The position numbers were made by a program, and so were the translations under genes. A stretch of 64,000 nt of DNA from Paratissierella segnis (GTDB lineage Bacteria; Bacillota; Clostridia; Tissierellales; Tissierellaceae). Of this stretch, positions 44,700-53,155 are shown one piece after another (the first letter of the stretch is position 1; each line of letters starts with the position of its first letter). The stretch lies in assembly GCF_014385195.1 (NCBI RefSeq), contig NZ_JACRTG010000010.1, forward strand, positions 21,287 to 85,286, in the 5' to 3' direction. Below the pieces are notes generated by a model. That model saw nothing but the letters and a program-made list of their open reading frames with translations. It had not been told where the DNA came from and did not search any database.

Positions 44700-45338
44700 A
44701 TGAAAAAAATTTTAATTATTAACAATGAGAAGGATAAAGATGATTTTGGTTGGATTCCCATAATAAAGGAAGCAATATCCAAAATTGAAGAAACTAAATT
44801 TGTTGTCATTCATCATAGCGAAATATCAAAAGAAAGTTTAGATGAGATAAATCCTGATCTAATTTATGCTACAGGCAGAGTAACCTATGATTGGACAATA
44901 GAAGAGATATTAAAAGATTATGATGCAGAATTAAAAATGTTCCAAAACACTGCAATTCCTACTATTGGAGTTTGTGCAGGGCATCAATTAATGGCAATAG
45001 CATATGGCGCAACCTTTGGTAAAATGGTAGAAACAGCTGAAGACGAAGAGACTATACGGGAAACAGGTTTTCAAGATATAGAAATTATAAAAAATGCACC
45101 ATTATTTAAAGATTTGGATAATAGATTCCGTTGTTATGAATTGCACAGAGATGAAGTAAAGAGCATCCCGGATAATTTTGAATTATTGGCTTCCACTGAA
45201 ATGTGCAAGATTCAGGCGATGAAACACAAAAATAAAAATTTATATGGAGTTCAATTCCATCCGGAACAATATAACGACCAAAATTTAGACGGAAAAGTAA
45301 TATTAACAAATCTTCTAAATTTGACAAATGTAGAATAA
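44700..45338 (+). CDS. Class I glutamine amidotransferase-like protein
   Basis: A 212-residue stand-alone GATase1/peptidase C26 domain. The nucleophile is in GVCAGHQLMA near residue 91, and the catalytic His-x-Glu is in GVQFHPEQ near residue 180. Stand-alone members hydrolyse glutamine or gamma-glutamyl conjugates. No synthase partner lies nearby, so gamma-glutamyl hydrolase activity linked to the symporter cluster is more likely than a biosynthetic role. The ATG has AAAGGAGAG upstream, and a strong terminator follows. Confidence 0.85.
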   Translation: MKKILIINNEKDKDDFGWIPIIKEAISKIEETKFVVIHHSEISKESLDEINPDLIYATGRVTYDWTIEEILKDYDAELKMFQNTAIPTIGVCAGHQLMAIAYGATFGKMVETAEDEETIRETGFQDIEIIKNAPLFKDLDNRFRCYELHRDEVKSIPDNFELLASTEMCKIQAMKHKNKNLYGVQFHPEQYNDQNLDGKVILTNLLNLTNVE

Positions 45339-45361
45339 AAGCTACTTTAGCTAAATATCTA

Positions 45362-45398
45362 ACAGGAAGTTGGAGTTCTATTCCAACTTCCTGTTTTT
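45362..45398 (+). terminator. Terminator of the cyclodeaminase-symporter-amidotransferase cluster
   Basis: ACAGGAAGTTGGA and TCCAACTTCCTGT pair perfectly (13 bp) around a 7-nt loop and lead into TTTTTA. Confidence 0.92.
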
Positions 45399-45421
45399 AT
45401 ACTTAATTATATTTATTGCAT

Positions 45422-45448
45422 AAAAAAAGAGAGGGTATCCTCTCTTAG
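45422..45448 (-). terminator. Terminator of rpsF-ssb-rpsR
   Basis: On the minus strand AAGAGAGG and CCTCTCTT pair around a 4-nt loop and run into TTTTTTT. The hairpin overlaps the rpsR stop codon. Confidence 0.9.
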
Positions 45449-45669
45449 TCTGCACTATATGGTAACAATGCTACTTGTCTTGCTCTTTTGATAGCTGTAG
45501 TAAGTTCCCTTTGATGTTTTGAGCAATTGCCTGAAATTCTTCTCGGAAGAATTTTTCCTCTTTCAGTAATATATTTTTTAAGCTTACTTACATCTTTATA
45601 ATCTATATGATTTGATTTATCGGCACAAAATGCACATACTCTTTTTCTTGTTTTATATCTTCTTTGCAT
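45445..45669 (-). CDS. rpsR: 30S ribosomal protein S18
   Basis: A 74-residue S18 with the N-terminal basic stretch (MQRRYKTRKRVCAFCADK) and the conserved core KLKKYITERGKILPRRISGNCSKHQRELTTAIKRAR. It retains two N-terminal cysteines (CAFC), the zinc-type variant (C+ form). It binds S6 and 16S rRNA in the platform. Last gene of the rpsF-ssb-rpsR operon, 15 nt after ssb. Confidence 0.97.
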   Translation of the reverse strand: MQRRYKTRKRVCAFCADKSNHIDYKDVSKLKKYITERGKILPRRISGNCSKHQRELTTAIKRARQVALLPYSAD

Positions 45670-45684
45670 GCTTTTTCCCTCCTT

Positions 45685-46122
45685 CTAAAATGGAATATCG
45701 TCATTGTTGTCTGTAGGATGAAAACCTTCAATATCAGAAAAATCCATATCAGGTTCATTGTACTGAGGTGTTCTATTTGCAGCACCCGCACTTCCAAGGA
45801 ATTCAACACTGTTTGCTACTATATCTGTAGTATATCTTCTATTTCCATCTTTATCATCATAGCTGCCGGTTTGAATCCTGCCTTGAACGCCAACTTGACT
45901 TCCCTTGGTTAAATAATTAGCACAATTTTCAGCTTGTTTTCCCCAAACTACAATTCTTATAAAATCTGCTGTAGGTTGATTTTTGGACTCCATCTCTTGC
46001 TTTTTTTCTCTGGATATTGATTTATCTACAGCAATAGTAAATGTTGACACTGCCGTTCCTGTAGGAATATATCTTAATTCCGGGTCTCTTGTCAATCTTC
46101 CAATTAAAACAACATTATTCAT
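45685..46122 (-). CDS. ssb: Single-stranded DNA-binding protein
   Basis: A 145-residue SSB with an N-terminal OB fold (MNNVVLIGRLTRDPELRYIPTG, then FIRIVVWGKQAENCANYL) and an acidic C-terminal tail ending DDIPF, the protein-interaction tip. It coats single-stranded DNA in replication and repair. The ATG has GGTGGTGAG upstream. The position between rpsF and rpsR is the standard Firmicute arrangement. Confidence 0.97.
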   Translation of the reverse strand: MNNVVLIGRLTRDPELRYIPTGTAVSTFTIAVDKSISREKKQEMESKNQPTADFIRIVVWGKQAENCANYLTKGSQVGVQGRIQTGSYDDKDGNRRYTTDIVANSVEFLGSAGAANRTPQYNEPDMDFSDIEGFHPTDNNDDIPF

Positions 46123-46145
46123 GAAATCTCACCACCCTATGACTA

Positions 46146-46427
46146 TTAATCTTGTTTAATGATCATATGTCTCATAATTCCGTCAGAAATTCTTGCAACT
46201 CTGTCAATTTCTTTTATAACTTCCGGTGTACCTTCAAAGTTGATTAATACATAATAACCTTCTTTTATGTCTTCAATTAGGTATGCGAGCTTTCTTATAC
46301 CCCATTCATCAACATTTGAAATAGAACCGTCAGCTTCGATTATTCCTTTAAATCTATCTAAAAGTTGATTTCTTTTCTCTTCTTCTAGGCTAGGAAAAAA
46401 GATTAGCATCGCTTCATATTTTCTCAT
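46146..46427 (-). CDS. rpsF: 30S ribosomal protein S6
   Basis: A 93-residue S6 (MRKYEAMLIFFPSLEEE..., then GTPEVIKEIDRVARISDGIMRHMI). I start at the ATG ending at 46427, 6 nt after AGGAGGTG; the in-frame GTG three codons earlier lies inside the ribosome-binding site. S6 pairs with S18 on the small subunit. A leader hairpin just upstream resembles the S6:S18-binding autoregulatory motif. Confidence 0.96.
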   Translation of the reverse strand: MRKYEAMLIFFPSLEEEKRNQLLDRFKGIIEADGSISNVDEWGIRKLAYLIEDIKEGYYVLINFEGTPEVIKEIDRVARISDGIMRHMIIKQD

Positions 46428-46440
46428 GTGTTTCACCTCC

Positions 46441-46476
46441 TCATGGACTATCGGCTCTATATATATTTATAGAGCA
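46441..46476 (-). promoter_or_regulatory. Possible S6:S18 autoregulatory leader hairpin
   Basis: On the minus strand a stem GCTCTATA/TATAGAGC is followed directly by CCGATAG and then the ribosome-binding site. A hairpin with a CCG element just before rpsF is the known feedback motif in many bacteria (S6:S18 complex binds its own mRNA). I see the stem and the CCG; binding is inferred. Confidence 0.5.
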
Positions 46477-46688
46477 AGGATAAAATTTGTTCTATGATAG
46501 TATATCACCATTGCCTGTAGTTTGCAAGGAATAAATCATACACCATAGTGCGCAAAATTTAAGTGTTAATTGTAAAAGTAAAATAGACCCATTTTTGATT
46601 TAGAGTCTAATTTAGTCTTACAAACTAAGGAGTCTCTTTTAACCTTACAAATTCCGATCCCAACATTTTGTTTTGTGAAGCCTAGTGC

Positions 46689-46757
46689 AATATCTAACGA
46701 TATATCGTTAGATATTAGTGTGTATCAATCTGCCGTAAATGTCAACGATGTATCGTT
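46689..46757 (+). promoter_or_regulatory. Paired palindromic operators before the broken XRE gene
   Basis: A perfect 28-nt palindrome (half-site AATATCTAACGATA) at 46689-46716 is followed by a near-perfect one, AACGATGTATCGTT, at 46744-46757. Both share the core AACGATNTATCGTT. A TATAAT at 46780-46785 sits just downstream of the second. They look like autoregulatory sites of the adjacent HTH gene. Confidence 0.65.
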
Positions 46758-46821
46758 AAATTGTTTTAAACAACTTTGTTATAATTTATTATTAATAAGT
46801 ATCGCTATTGAGGTGATAAAA

Positions 46822-47035
46822 ATGACCATATCCAAGGCTGTTGCAAAACGAATATTAAATCTATGTGAAGAAAGAGAAATCAGCATTAATAAACTTGCTA
46901 ACTTATCAGCAATCACACAATCGACACTTAACAGTATAATCAATGGTGAAAGCAAAAATTTGCTATGGTTTAGATATTAATCTTTGTGAATTTTTCGATA
47001 GTGATCTATTCAATGACCTAACAGATCTCATATGA
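46822..47035 (+). pseudogene. Broken XRE-family HTH regulator
   Basis: The frame from the ATG at 46822 (GAGGTGAT upstream) encodes MTISKAVAKRILNLCEEREISINKLANLSAITQSTLNSIINGESKN and then stops early after LLWFRY. The normal family continuation (KICYGLDINLCEFFDSDLF) is present in another frame from about 46954 to the TGA at 47033-47035. The join lacks about ten codons expected after GESKN, so a small deletion caused the frameshift. The protein would lack its last HTH helix. Upstream operators remain intact. Confidence 0.78.
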
Positions 47036-47460
47036 TAAATATCCATTATTAAATAATTGTTGAAGCTCATAAAATAGATATCCTCCTAATCCCCTATTAT
47101 TATTTTAGCCTTTAAATTTCCTTCACAATCTTTGTTACAAGGTTTTTTATTTTATTAGATACCGCTTTTTCTGCTTCGTCAACCTCTTCTGTTGCTATAG
47201 GTTAGTTTAAAACCCCACCCTCGTTTAAAATAACTCAATAATATTATATAAAATTTTTATAGCCAGTAATAAAGGGGCTGTCGGAAAACAGCAAAATTTA
47301 AACCTTAAATCACAAATAATAAAAATATGCTTAGAAGTTATCGCATTGAAAAAAGTTTTCAATACCACATATGATGCTTTATTTGAAGGACTTGAGAGTA
47401 AAGTTAATACTTTAAAAGATTGAAATATGATACAATAATAATACACAGGAGGTGTAACTT
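47036..47460. other. Gene-poor stretch with two unassigned coding remnants
   Basis: On the minus strand 47112-47201 is open for 29 codons (TEEVDEAEKAVSNKIKNLV..., stop at the low end) with no start. On the plus strand 47277-47423 is open for 48 codons ending in FNTTYDALFEGLESKVNT, again without a clear start. Both look like C-terminal pieces of lost genes. A possible -10 box (TACAAT) precedes nnrE at about 47431. With the broken XRE gene this marks a decaying accessory patch. Confidence 0.4.
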
Positions 47461-48150
47461 ATGCTAATTATTAATTGTGATGAGATGAAAGCTATGGATA
47501 GTTATGCAATCAACAATATTGGTATCCCCGGCATTGTGCTTATGGAAAATGCTGCGCATAGAGTATTAACTAATATAGACTTAGATAATACAAATTCTTT
47601 TACTATTGTTTGCGGAGTTGGAAATAACGGTGGCGACGGATTGGCTATAGCTAGAAATCTATCATTAAAATACAAAGAGGTAAATTTATTTATAATTGGA
47701 GATTTAAATAAGGGAACTCAAAATTTTAATACCAATTTAAACATACTTAATAACTTAGGTGTAAAATTCACTCATATAGCTACCGATGAGGATTTAACTC
47801 AATTAAAAGATTCACTGAATAATAGCGATTTAACCATAGATGCTATATTTGGAATTGGAATTACAAGAGAGGTAGGAGGTTTATTCCACAAAACTATTGA
47901 CACTATAAATAAATACTCAACACAAACATTAGCCGTTGATATCCCTTCAGGATTGGATGGAAATACAGGAAATGTATTAGGCATTTCTATTAAAGCCTAT
48001 AAAACAATAACATTTCATCATATGAAAAAGGGACTGCTGAAAAACAAAGATTGTACAGGAGAGATAGTGGTCGAAGATATTGGAATTCCTGATAAAGCTA
48101 CAAAAGTAATTATAGAAAACAACAACTCTCAAGATAAACAAAGTACCTAA
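47461..48150 (+). CDS. nnrE: NAD(P)H-hydrate epimerase
   Basis: A 229-residue YjeF N-terminal domain enzyme that interconverts R and S forms of NAD(P)H hydrate for repair. Marks are the N-terminal MKAMDSYAINNIGIPGIVLMENAA, the phosphate/K+-binding VGNNGGDGLAIARNL, and the VDIPSGLDGNTGNVLG segment. The C-terminal dehydratase domain (NnrD) usually fused to it is absent and not encoded nearby. The ATG has AGGAGGTG upstream. It is a single gene ended by a strong terminator. Confidence 0.92.
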   Translation: MLIINCDEMKAMDSYAINNIGIPGIVLMENAAHRVLTNIDLDNTNSFTIVCGVGNNGGDGLAIARNLSLKYKEVNLFIIGDLNKGTQNFNTNLNILNNLGVKFTHIATDEDLTQLKDSLNNSDLTIDAIFGIGITREVGGLFHKTIDTINKYSTQTLAVDIPSGLDGNTGNVLGISIKAYKTITFHHMKKGLLKNKDCTGEIVVEDIGIPDKATKVIIENNNSQDKQST

Positions 48151-48177
48151 AAATAGAAATCAATTTGAATTATTTAG

Positions 48178-48211
48178 GATACAGCATAGATTATTTATGC
48201 TGTATCTTTTT
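48178..48211 (+). terminator. Terminator of nnrE
   Basis: GATACAGCATA and TATGCTGTATC pair perfectly (11 bp) around a 7-nt loop and are followed by TTTTTA. Confidence 0.92.
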
Positions 48212-48245
48212 ATATTTTATCACTGATATATTATCTTATATCAAT

Positions 48246-48300
48246 TTTACACAGATTTAACATTCCATATTCATTAGATTTAACATAAGGTGGATATACT
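48246..48300 (+). promoter_or_regulatory. Pho box and promoter of the pst operon
   Basis: Hexamers TTTACA (48246), TTAACA (48257) and TTAACA (48280) lie on one face at about 11-nt steps (one step is degenerate), the TT(A/T)ACA direct-repeat layout bound by PhoP. TATACT at 48295-48300 serves as -10. The operon encodes its own PhoP/PhoR-like pair, so feedback is likely. Confidence 0.65.
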
Positions 48301-48403
48301 ATGTTTGTAAAGATTCTGAAATCTTTATATGAAATTCATAAGTTCAAATAAAACAAAACTTTGACTTATGAGTTGTAAAAATCTTGAAAGGAATGATATT
48401 TTA

Positions 48404-49300
48404 ATGAAAAGAAATCTAAGTTTAATATTGGTAATTGTGTTATTGGTAGGTATAATAACAGGATGTTCTAAGTCAACTACTCCACCTGCAGACAATCCAT
48501 CAAGCAGTTTCGATGCAAATAAAACAATTAACTTAGTAAGCAGAGAAGATGGCTCGGGTACAAGAGGCGCTTTTGTTGAAATAGTGGGTATACTTGAGAA
48601 GGACTCAAGCGGCAACGAAGTTGATAGAACATATGAAGAAGCAATTATTCAAAACAGTACAGACGCTGTTATGACAACTGTTGCAGGTGACAAATACTCT
48701 ATAGGCTATATATCTCTAGGCTCATTAAATGATACTGTAAAAGCTATAAAGGTTGAAAATGTAGAGGCAACTGCAGATAATGTTAAAAATGGTTCTTATA
48801 AAATAGCAAGGCCGTTTAATTTGGCTTATAGGGATGATATTAGCGCTTTGGCAAAAGACTTTTTAAACTTTGTATTAAGCAAGGACGGACAAGATATTGT
48901 AACTAAAGGTAAATATGTTTCGGTCAGTAACGATTTGCCATCATATACTCCTTTAGATCAAAAAGGAGATATAGTTGTAGCAGGTTCCACATCTGTGACA
49001 CCTATTGTTGAAAAACTTGCCGAAGCTTACCAAGGTTTAAATCAAGGAGTAAATATTGAGATTCAATCCACAGGTTCATCTGCAGGTATTCAATCGGTTA
49101 TGGAAGGGACTGCGGATATAGGTATGGCATCAAGAGAGTTAAAAGATTCTGAACTTAAAGTATTGAAATCAGAGGTAATTGCTATAGATGGGATTGCAGT
49201 TATAACCGGTAAGGAAAACATCATTGACGATATCACTATAGACCAAATAAAATCAATTTATATCGGCGAAATAACTAAATGGAATGAAGTAGCAAAATAA
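48404..49300 (+). CDS. pstS: Phosphate-binding lipoprotein PstS, circularly permuted
   Basis: A 298-residue lipoprotein (signal ITGC, Cys21) that captures phosphate for the Pst importer. The two halves of PstS are in reversed order. Residues 42-180 start at INLVSREDGSGTRGAF, normally mid-protein, and run to the usual C-terminus (DFLNFVLSKDGQDIV). Residues 189-298 then begin with the usual N-terminus (IVVAGSTSVTPIVEKLAEAY) and end at IYIGEITKWNEV, normally just before SREDGSGTR. All phosphate-binding loops are kept (GSTSV, SREDGSGTR, GMASRELK). The ATG follows AAAGGAATG. It heads pstCAB-phoU. Confidence 0.9.
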   Translation: MKRNLSLILVIVLLVGIITGCSKSTTPPADNPSSSFDANKTINLVSREDGSGTRGAFVEIVGILEKDSSGNEVDRTYEEAIIQNSTDAVMTTVAGDKYSIGYISLGSLNDTVKAIKVENVEATADNVKNGSYKIARPFNLAYRDDISALAKDFLNFVLSKDGQDIVTKGKYVSVSNDLPSYTPLDQKGDIVVAGSTSVTPIVEKLAEAYQGLNQGVNIEIQSTGSSAGIQSVMEGTADIGMASRELKDSELKVLKSEVIAIDGIAVITGKENIIDDITIDQIKSIYIGEITKWNEVAK

Positions 49301-49343
49301 TATAAAAGCCCTATGATAAACAATATAGAATGAAGGAGAATTT

Positions 49344-50204
49344 ATGAAGACAAAATCTTTTGAAAAATTTATGGAAATTATCTTCTTGATATCTGCATCA
49401 ATGTCAATAGTAGCTATTATCCTGATTTGTCTGTTTATATTTGCCGGCGGTATTCCATTTATTTCAGAATACGGGCTATCCAACTTCCTATTCGGAACTA
49501 TTTGGAAGCCATCAAATAATCCGGCATCTTACGGGATTCTGCCGATGATATTAGGCTCTCTCTATGTTACCGTTGGTGCAATTATTTTAGGAGTCCCTAT
49601 TGGAATTATGACAGCTACCTATTTGGCAAAGTTTTGCAATAAAAAATTGTATAAAATACTAAAACCTTGTATAAATCTAATGGCAGGAATCCCATCTATT
49701 ATCTATGGATTCTTTGCACTTACAGTATTGGTTCCAATTATAAGAAATATATTTGGAGGAACAGGTATGAATATAATTACCGCTTCCATTTTACTTGGAA
49801 TTATGATTCTTCCAACGATTATCGGCATGTCGGAAGCTTCAATCCGTGCAGTGCCTGGAAGCTATTATGAAGGAAGCATGGCCCTAGGTGCAAGTCACGA
49901 AAGGACTATAGTATCCGTTATGCTGCCTGCAGCAAAATCCGGTATCTTATCATCTGTTATTCTGGGTATAGGTCGTGCTATAGGGGAAACAATGGCAGTA
50001 ATATTAGTAGCAGGAAACCAAGCACGTATGCCTGCAGGCCTTACAAAGGGAGTAAGGACTCTTACCACCAATATCGTAATTGAAATGGCATATGCTGCTG
50101 ATACACATAGAGAAGCGCTTATAGCAACAGCTGTTGTCCTATTTGTTTTTATCCTCATTATCAATGGATTGTTTATGGTAGTTAAGAGGAGGGGACTTAA
50201 TTGA
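49344..50204 (+). CDS. pstC: Phosphate ABC permease PstC
   Basis: A 286-residue permease with six membrane segments. The coupling-loop signature EASIRAVPGSYYEGSMALGASHERTI lies near residues 170-195, with GIPSIIYGFFALTV earlier. It pairs with PstA to form the phosphate channel. The ATG follows AAGGAGAA. Its stop overlaps the pstA start, as is usual in pst operons. Confidence 0.94.
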   Translation: MKTKSFEKFMEIIFLISASMSIVAIILICLFIFAGGIPFISEYGLSNFLFGTIWKPSNNPASYGILPMILGSLYVTVGAIILGVPIGIMTATYLAKFCNKKLYKILKPCINLMAGIPSIIYGFFALTVLVPIIRNIFGGTGMNIITASILLGIMILPTIIGMSEASIRAVPGSYYEGSMALGASHERTIVSVMLPAAKSGILSSVILGIGRAIGETMAVILVAGNQARMPAGLTKGVRTLTTNIVIEMAYAADTHREALIATAVVLFVFILIINGLFMVVKRRGLN

Positions 50205-51010
50205 ATAAATTTATTAGATTCATAGTTAAGCTTTCTGCAATTATAACTTTTGGGGCACTGTTCTTTATCATTGGATATATTTTATTAAAAGGAATCCCAA
50301 ACATAAGACCGGATTTATTTCAATTTAAATATACAACGAGCAATGTATCTTTATTCCCTGCAATGATAACTACTTTAATGCTGGTAGCACTGGCATTATT
50401 AATAGCAACTCCTATTGGTGTATTTACGGGATTTTATCTTGTTGAATATGCAAAGAAAGGAAATAAATTGGTGGAAATCATTAGAATGGCCACAGAAACA
50501 CTATCCGGAATTCCTTCCATAGTCTATGGATTGTTCGGAATGTTGTTTTTCGTAATAAAATTAGGCTTTCAATATTCTCTCATTTCAGGTACTTTAACTG
50601 CAGCTATAATGGTATTACCTCTAATAATACGTTCAACAGAGGAAGCATTATTATCTGTCGATGACGGTTTAAGGGAGGCAAGTTTTGGATTGGGAGCCGG
50701 AAAACTACGCACTATATTTCTTGTTGTGCTTCCTGTAGCCATGCCCGGTATCTTATCCGGAGTAATTCTCTCAATCGGACGTATAGTCGGGGAAACGGCA
50801 GCCCTTATGTTTACCTTGGGAACTGCTACTAAGATTCCGAACAGCTTATTGTCCTCAGGTCGTACCCTATCCCTTCATATGTATCTTCTATCTACGGAGG
50901 GAATGCACGTAAACGAGTCCTTTGCTACCGGGGTCATATTGTTAGTAATCATATTAATTATAAATGGCTTAGCAAATTATTTAGGTAATAAATTGACAAA
51001 GGGGAGGTAA
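50201..51010 (+). CDS. pstA: Phosphate ABC permease PstA
   Basis: A 269-residue permease with six membrane segments, including GIPSIVYGLFGMLFF and the coupling loop EEALLSVDDGLREASFGLGAGKLRTI. The start is a TTG that overlaps the pstC stop (TTGA), with GGAGGGGA just before it. It forms the membrane pore with PstC. The stop abuts pstB. Confidence 0.94.
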   Translation: MNKFIRFIVKLSAIITFGALFFIIGYILLKGIPNIRPDLFQFKYTTSNVSLFPAMITTLMLVALALLIATPIGVFTGFYLVEYAKKGNKLVEIIRMATETLSGIPSIVYGLFGMLFFVIKLGFQYSLISGTLTAAIMVLPLIIRSTEEALLSVDDGLREASFGLGAGKLRTIFLVVLPVAMPGILSGVILSIGRIVGETAALMFTLGTATKIPNSLLSSGRTLSLHMYLLSTEGMHVNESFATGVILLVIILIINGLANYLGNKLTKGR

Positions 51011-51011
51011 A

Positions 51012-51764
51012 ATGTATAAATTTGTTATTAAAAACATGGACTTATACTACGGTGATTTCCATGCCTTAAAAAACATAAATTTAAATATAGAAGAAAACAA
51101 AATCACTGCATTGATCGGACCATCAGGCTGTGGGAAGTCAACGCTGTTAAAAAGCCTAAATCGCATGAATGATTTAGTGGAAGGCTGTAAAATCACAGGA
51201 GATATTTTACTGGATAATGAAAATATTTATAGAAGTGATTTTGATGTCAATGTTCTGAGAAAAAGGGTTGGTATGGTTTTTCAAAAACCTAATCCCTTCC
51301 CAATGAGCATCTATGATAATATCGCCTATGGACCCAGAACCCACGGAATTAAGAATAAATCAAAGCTGGATGAGATTGTAGAAAAAAGCCTTCGAGGTGC
51401 TGCTATTTGGGATGAGGTAAAAACTGATTTAAAGAAAAATGCCCTTAAAATTTCCGGTGGTCAACAACAGAGAATTTGTATAGCAAGGGCATTGGCGGTG
51501 GAACCTGAAGTTCTTTTGATGGATGAACCCACAAGTGCATTAGACCCTATTTCTACATCCAAAATAGAAGATTTGATTCAAGAACTTAAAAAAAATTACA
51601 CAATTGTAATAGTTACACATAATATGCAGCAAGCCACAAGGATTTCCGACAAGACAGCTTTCTTTTTAAGCGGAGAGATTGTAGAATTTGACGATACTGA
51701 AAAGCTCTTTACACTTCCTAAAAACAAACGAACGGAAGACTATATAACCGGAAGATTTGGTTAA
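51012..51764 (+). CDS. pstB: Phosphate ABC ATPase PstB
   Basis: A 250-residue ATPase with Walker A GPSGCGKST, the PstB-specific VGMVFQKPNPFPMSIYDNIAYG, signature ISGGQQQRICIARAL, Walker B VLLMDEPTSALDP and His switch VTHNMQQA. It powers phosphate import and is thought to relay phosphate status via PhoU to PhoR. The ATG follows GGGGAGG, 1 nt after pstA. Confidence 0.97.
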   Translation: MYKFVIKNMDLYYGDFHALKNINLNIEENKITALIGPSGCGKSTLLKSLNRMNDLVEGCKITGDILLDNENIYRSDFDVNVLRKRVGMVFQKPNPFPMSIYDNIAYGPRTHGIKNKSKLDEIVEKSLRGAAIWDEVKTDLKKNALKISGGQQQRICIARALAVEPEVLLMDEPTSALDPISTSKIEDLIQELKKNYTIVIVTHNMQQATRISDKTAFFLSGEIVEFDDTEKLFTLPKNKRTEDYITGRFG

Positions 51765-51788
51765 TAAAATATTAAAAGGATGGTAAAA

Positions 51789-52448
51789 ATGAGAAATAAA
51801 TTTGACAAAGAACTAGATTTACTTAATAATGAACTTATAGAAATGGGTAATTTAATAGAAAGCTCCATTGAAGCTGCGGTATGTGCTTTGACCCAAAAAA
51901 ATATCGATCTTGCTAGGAGGGTTGTAGAAGGCGACAGAGAAATCAATGATATGGAAAAGGCAATTGAAAGTAGATGCTTAAAGCTTTTATTGCTACAACA
52001 GCCTGTTGCAAGGGATTTGAGACTGATTTCCTCTGCATTAAAAATGATAACCGATATGGAAAGAATTGGAGATCAAGCATCTGATATTTCCGAGATAACT
52101 ATTAGACTAGTAAATGAAACCTATATTAAGGAATTAATCCATATACCGCAAATGGCTGAAGCTACTATAAAAATGGTCAAAGAAAGCATAGATGCATTTG
52201 TTAAGAGAGATTTGGAGCTTGTAATAGATGTTATCGCTTATGATGATGTAGTAGATGAGCTATTTGACATAATAAAAAATGAACTTATTCAACACCTGAG
52301 GGATAATATTGATTATGGAGAGCAAGCAATTGATCTTTTAATGATTGCAAAATATTTTGAAAGAATAGGAGATCATGCTCAAAACATTGCAGAATGGGTA
52401 TACTTCGCCATTAAGGGTGAACATTATAACAAAGATGTGGCAGATTAG
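51789..52448 (+). CDS. phoU: Phosphate signalling protein PhoU
   Basis: A 219-residue all-helical protein of two three-helix PhoU repeats. Each repeat has the metal-binding ExxxD pattern (residues around KMITDMERIGDQASDI and MIAKYFERIGDHAQNIAEW). It represses Pho signalling when phosphate is ample by linking PstB and PhoR. The ATG at 51789 follows AAAAGGATGG; an in-frame GTG three codons upstream is less well placed. It lies directly before the two-component genes. Confidence 0.93.
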   Translation: MRNKFDKELDLLNNELIEMGNLIESSIEAAVCALTQKNIDLARRVVEGDREINDMEKAIESRCLKLLLLQQPVARDLRLISSALKMITDMERIGDQASDISEITIRLVNETYIKELIHIPQMAEATIKMVKESIDAFVKRDLELVIDVIAYDDVVDELFDIIKNELIQHLRDNIDYGEQAIDLLMIAKYFERIGDHAQNIAEWVYFAIKGEHYNKDVAD

Positions 52449-52459
52449 GAGTTGATTAT

Positions 52460-53143
52460 ATGTCTTTAATCTACTGTATAGAAGATGATGAAAATATAAG
52501 GGAACTAGTATTGTACGCCTTGAATAATAGTGGGTTTGAAGCCATGGGTTTTGAAGACGCCAGTATGTTTTATGAATGTCTTTCATCTGCTTCCCCTGAT
52601 CTTATCTTACTGGATATTATGCTGCCGGGAGACGATGGGTATTTAATTTTAAAAAAATTGAAGTCAAATCCTAAAACGGAGAGTATCCCTGTGATTATGG
52701 TTACATCAAAGACCGGTGAATTCGATAAAGTTAAAAGTCTGGATATGGGAGCAGATGATTATATTGAAAAACCTTTTGGTGTTTTGGAACTAATCTCAAG
52801 AATAAAAGCTGTATTGAGGAGAGTAAAAAAAATAGAGGAAAATACAAATAAAATATGTATTGATGATTTATGCATAGATAATAAAAAACATTTAGTTACA
52901 GTCGATGAAAAAGAAATCATCTTAACCTTTAAGGAATATGAACTTTTGCATTATTTAATGAGAAATAAAAATCTAGTATTGTCCCGTGAACAGATCATGA
53001 ATGAGGTATGGGGTTTTGATTACGAAGGAGAAAGTAGAACTGTTGATGTTCATATCAGAACATTGCGACTAAAGCTTGGAACAGCAGGAGAGCTCATCCA
53101 AACTATCAGAAATGTCGGTTATAAGATAAAACTGGATTCGTAA
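52460..53143 (+). CDS. Phosphate response regulator (PhoP/PhoB type)
   Basis: A 227-residue OmpR-family regulator. The receiver domain (1-120) has the acidic pocket in YCIEDDENIR, the phosphorylation site in LILLDIMLPGDDG (Asp near 51), the conserved Thr/Ser in MVTSKTGE and Lys in IEKPFG. Residues 125-225 form the winged-helix DNA-binding domain (LTFKEYELLHYLMRNKNLVLSREQIMNEVWG). Position between phoU and a PhoR-like kinase and the Pho box upstream of pstS support phosphate control. Confidence 0.9.
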   Translation: MSLIYCIEDDENIRELVLYALNNSGFEAMGFEDASMFYECLSSASPDLILLDIMLPGDDGYLILKKLKSNPKTESIPVIMVTSKTGEFDKVKSLDMGADDYIEKPFGVLELISRIKAVLRRVKKIEENTNKICIDDLCIDNKKHLVTVDEKEIILTFKEYELLHYLMRNKNLVLSREQIMNEVWGFDYEGESRTVDVHIRTLRLKLGTAGELIQTIRNVGYKIKLDS

Positions 53144-53155
53144 GGGAGGTAAAGT

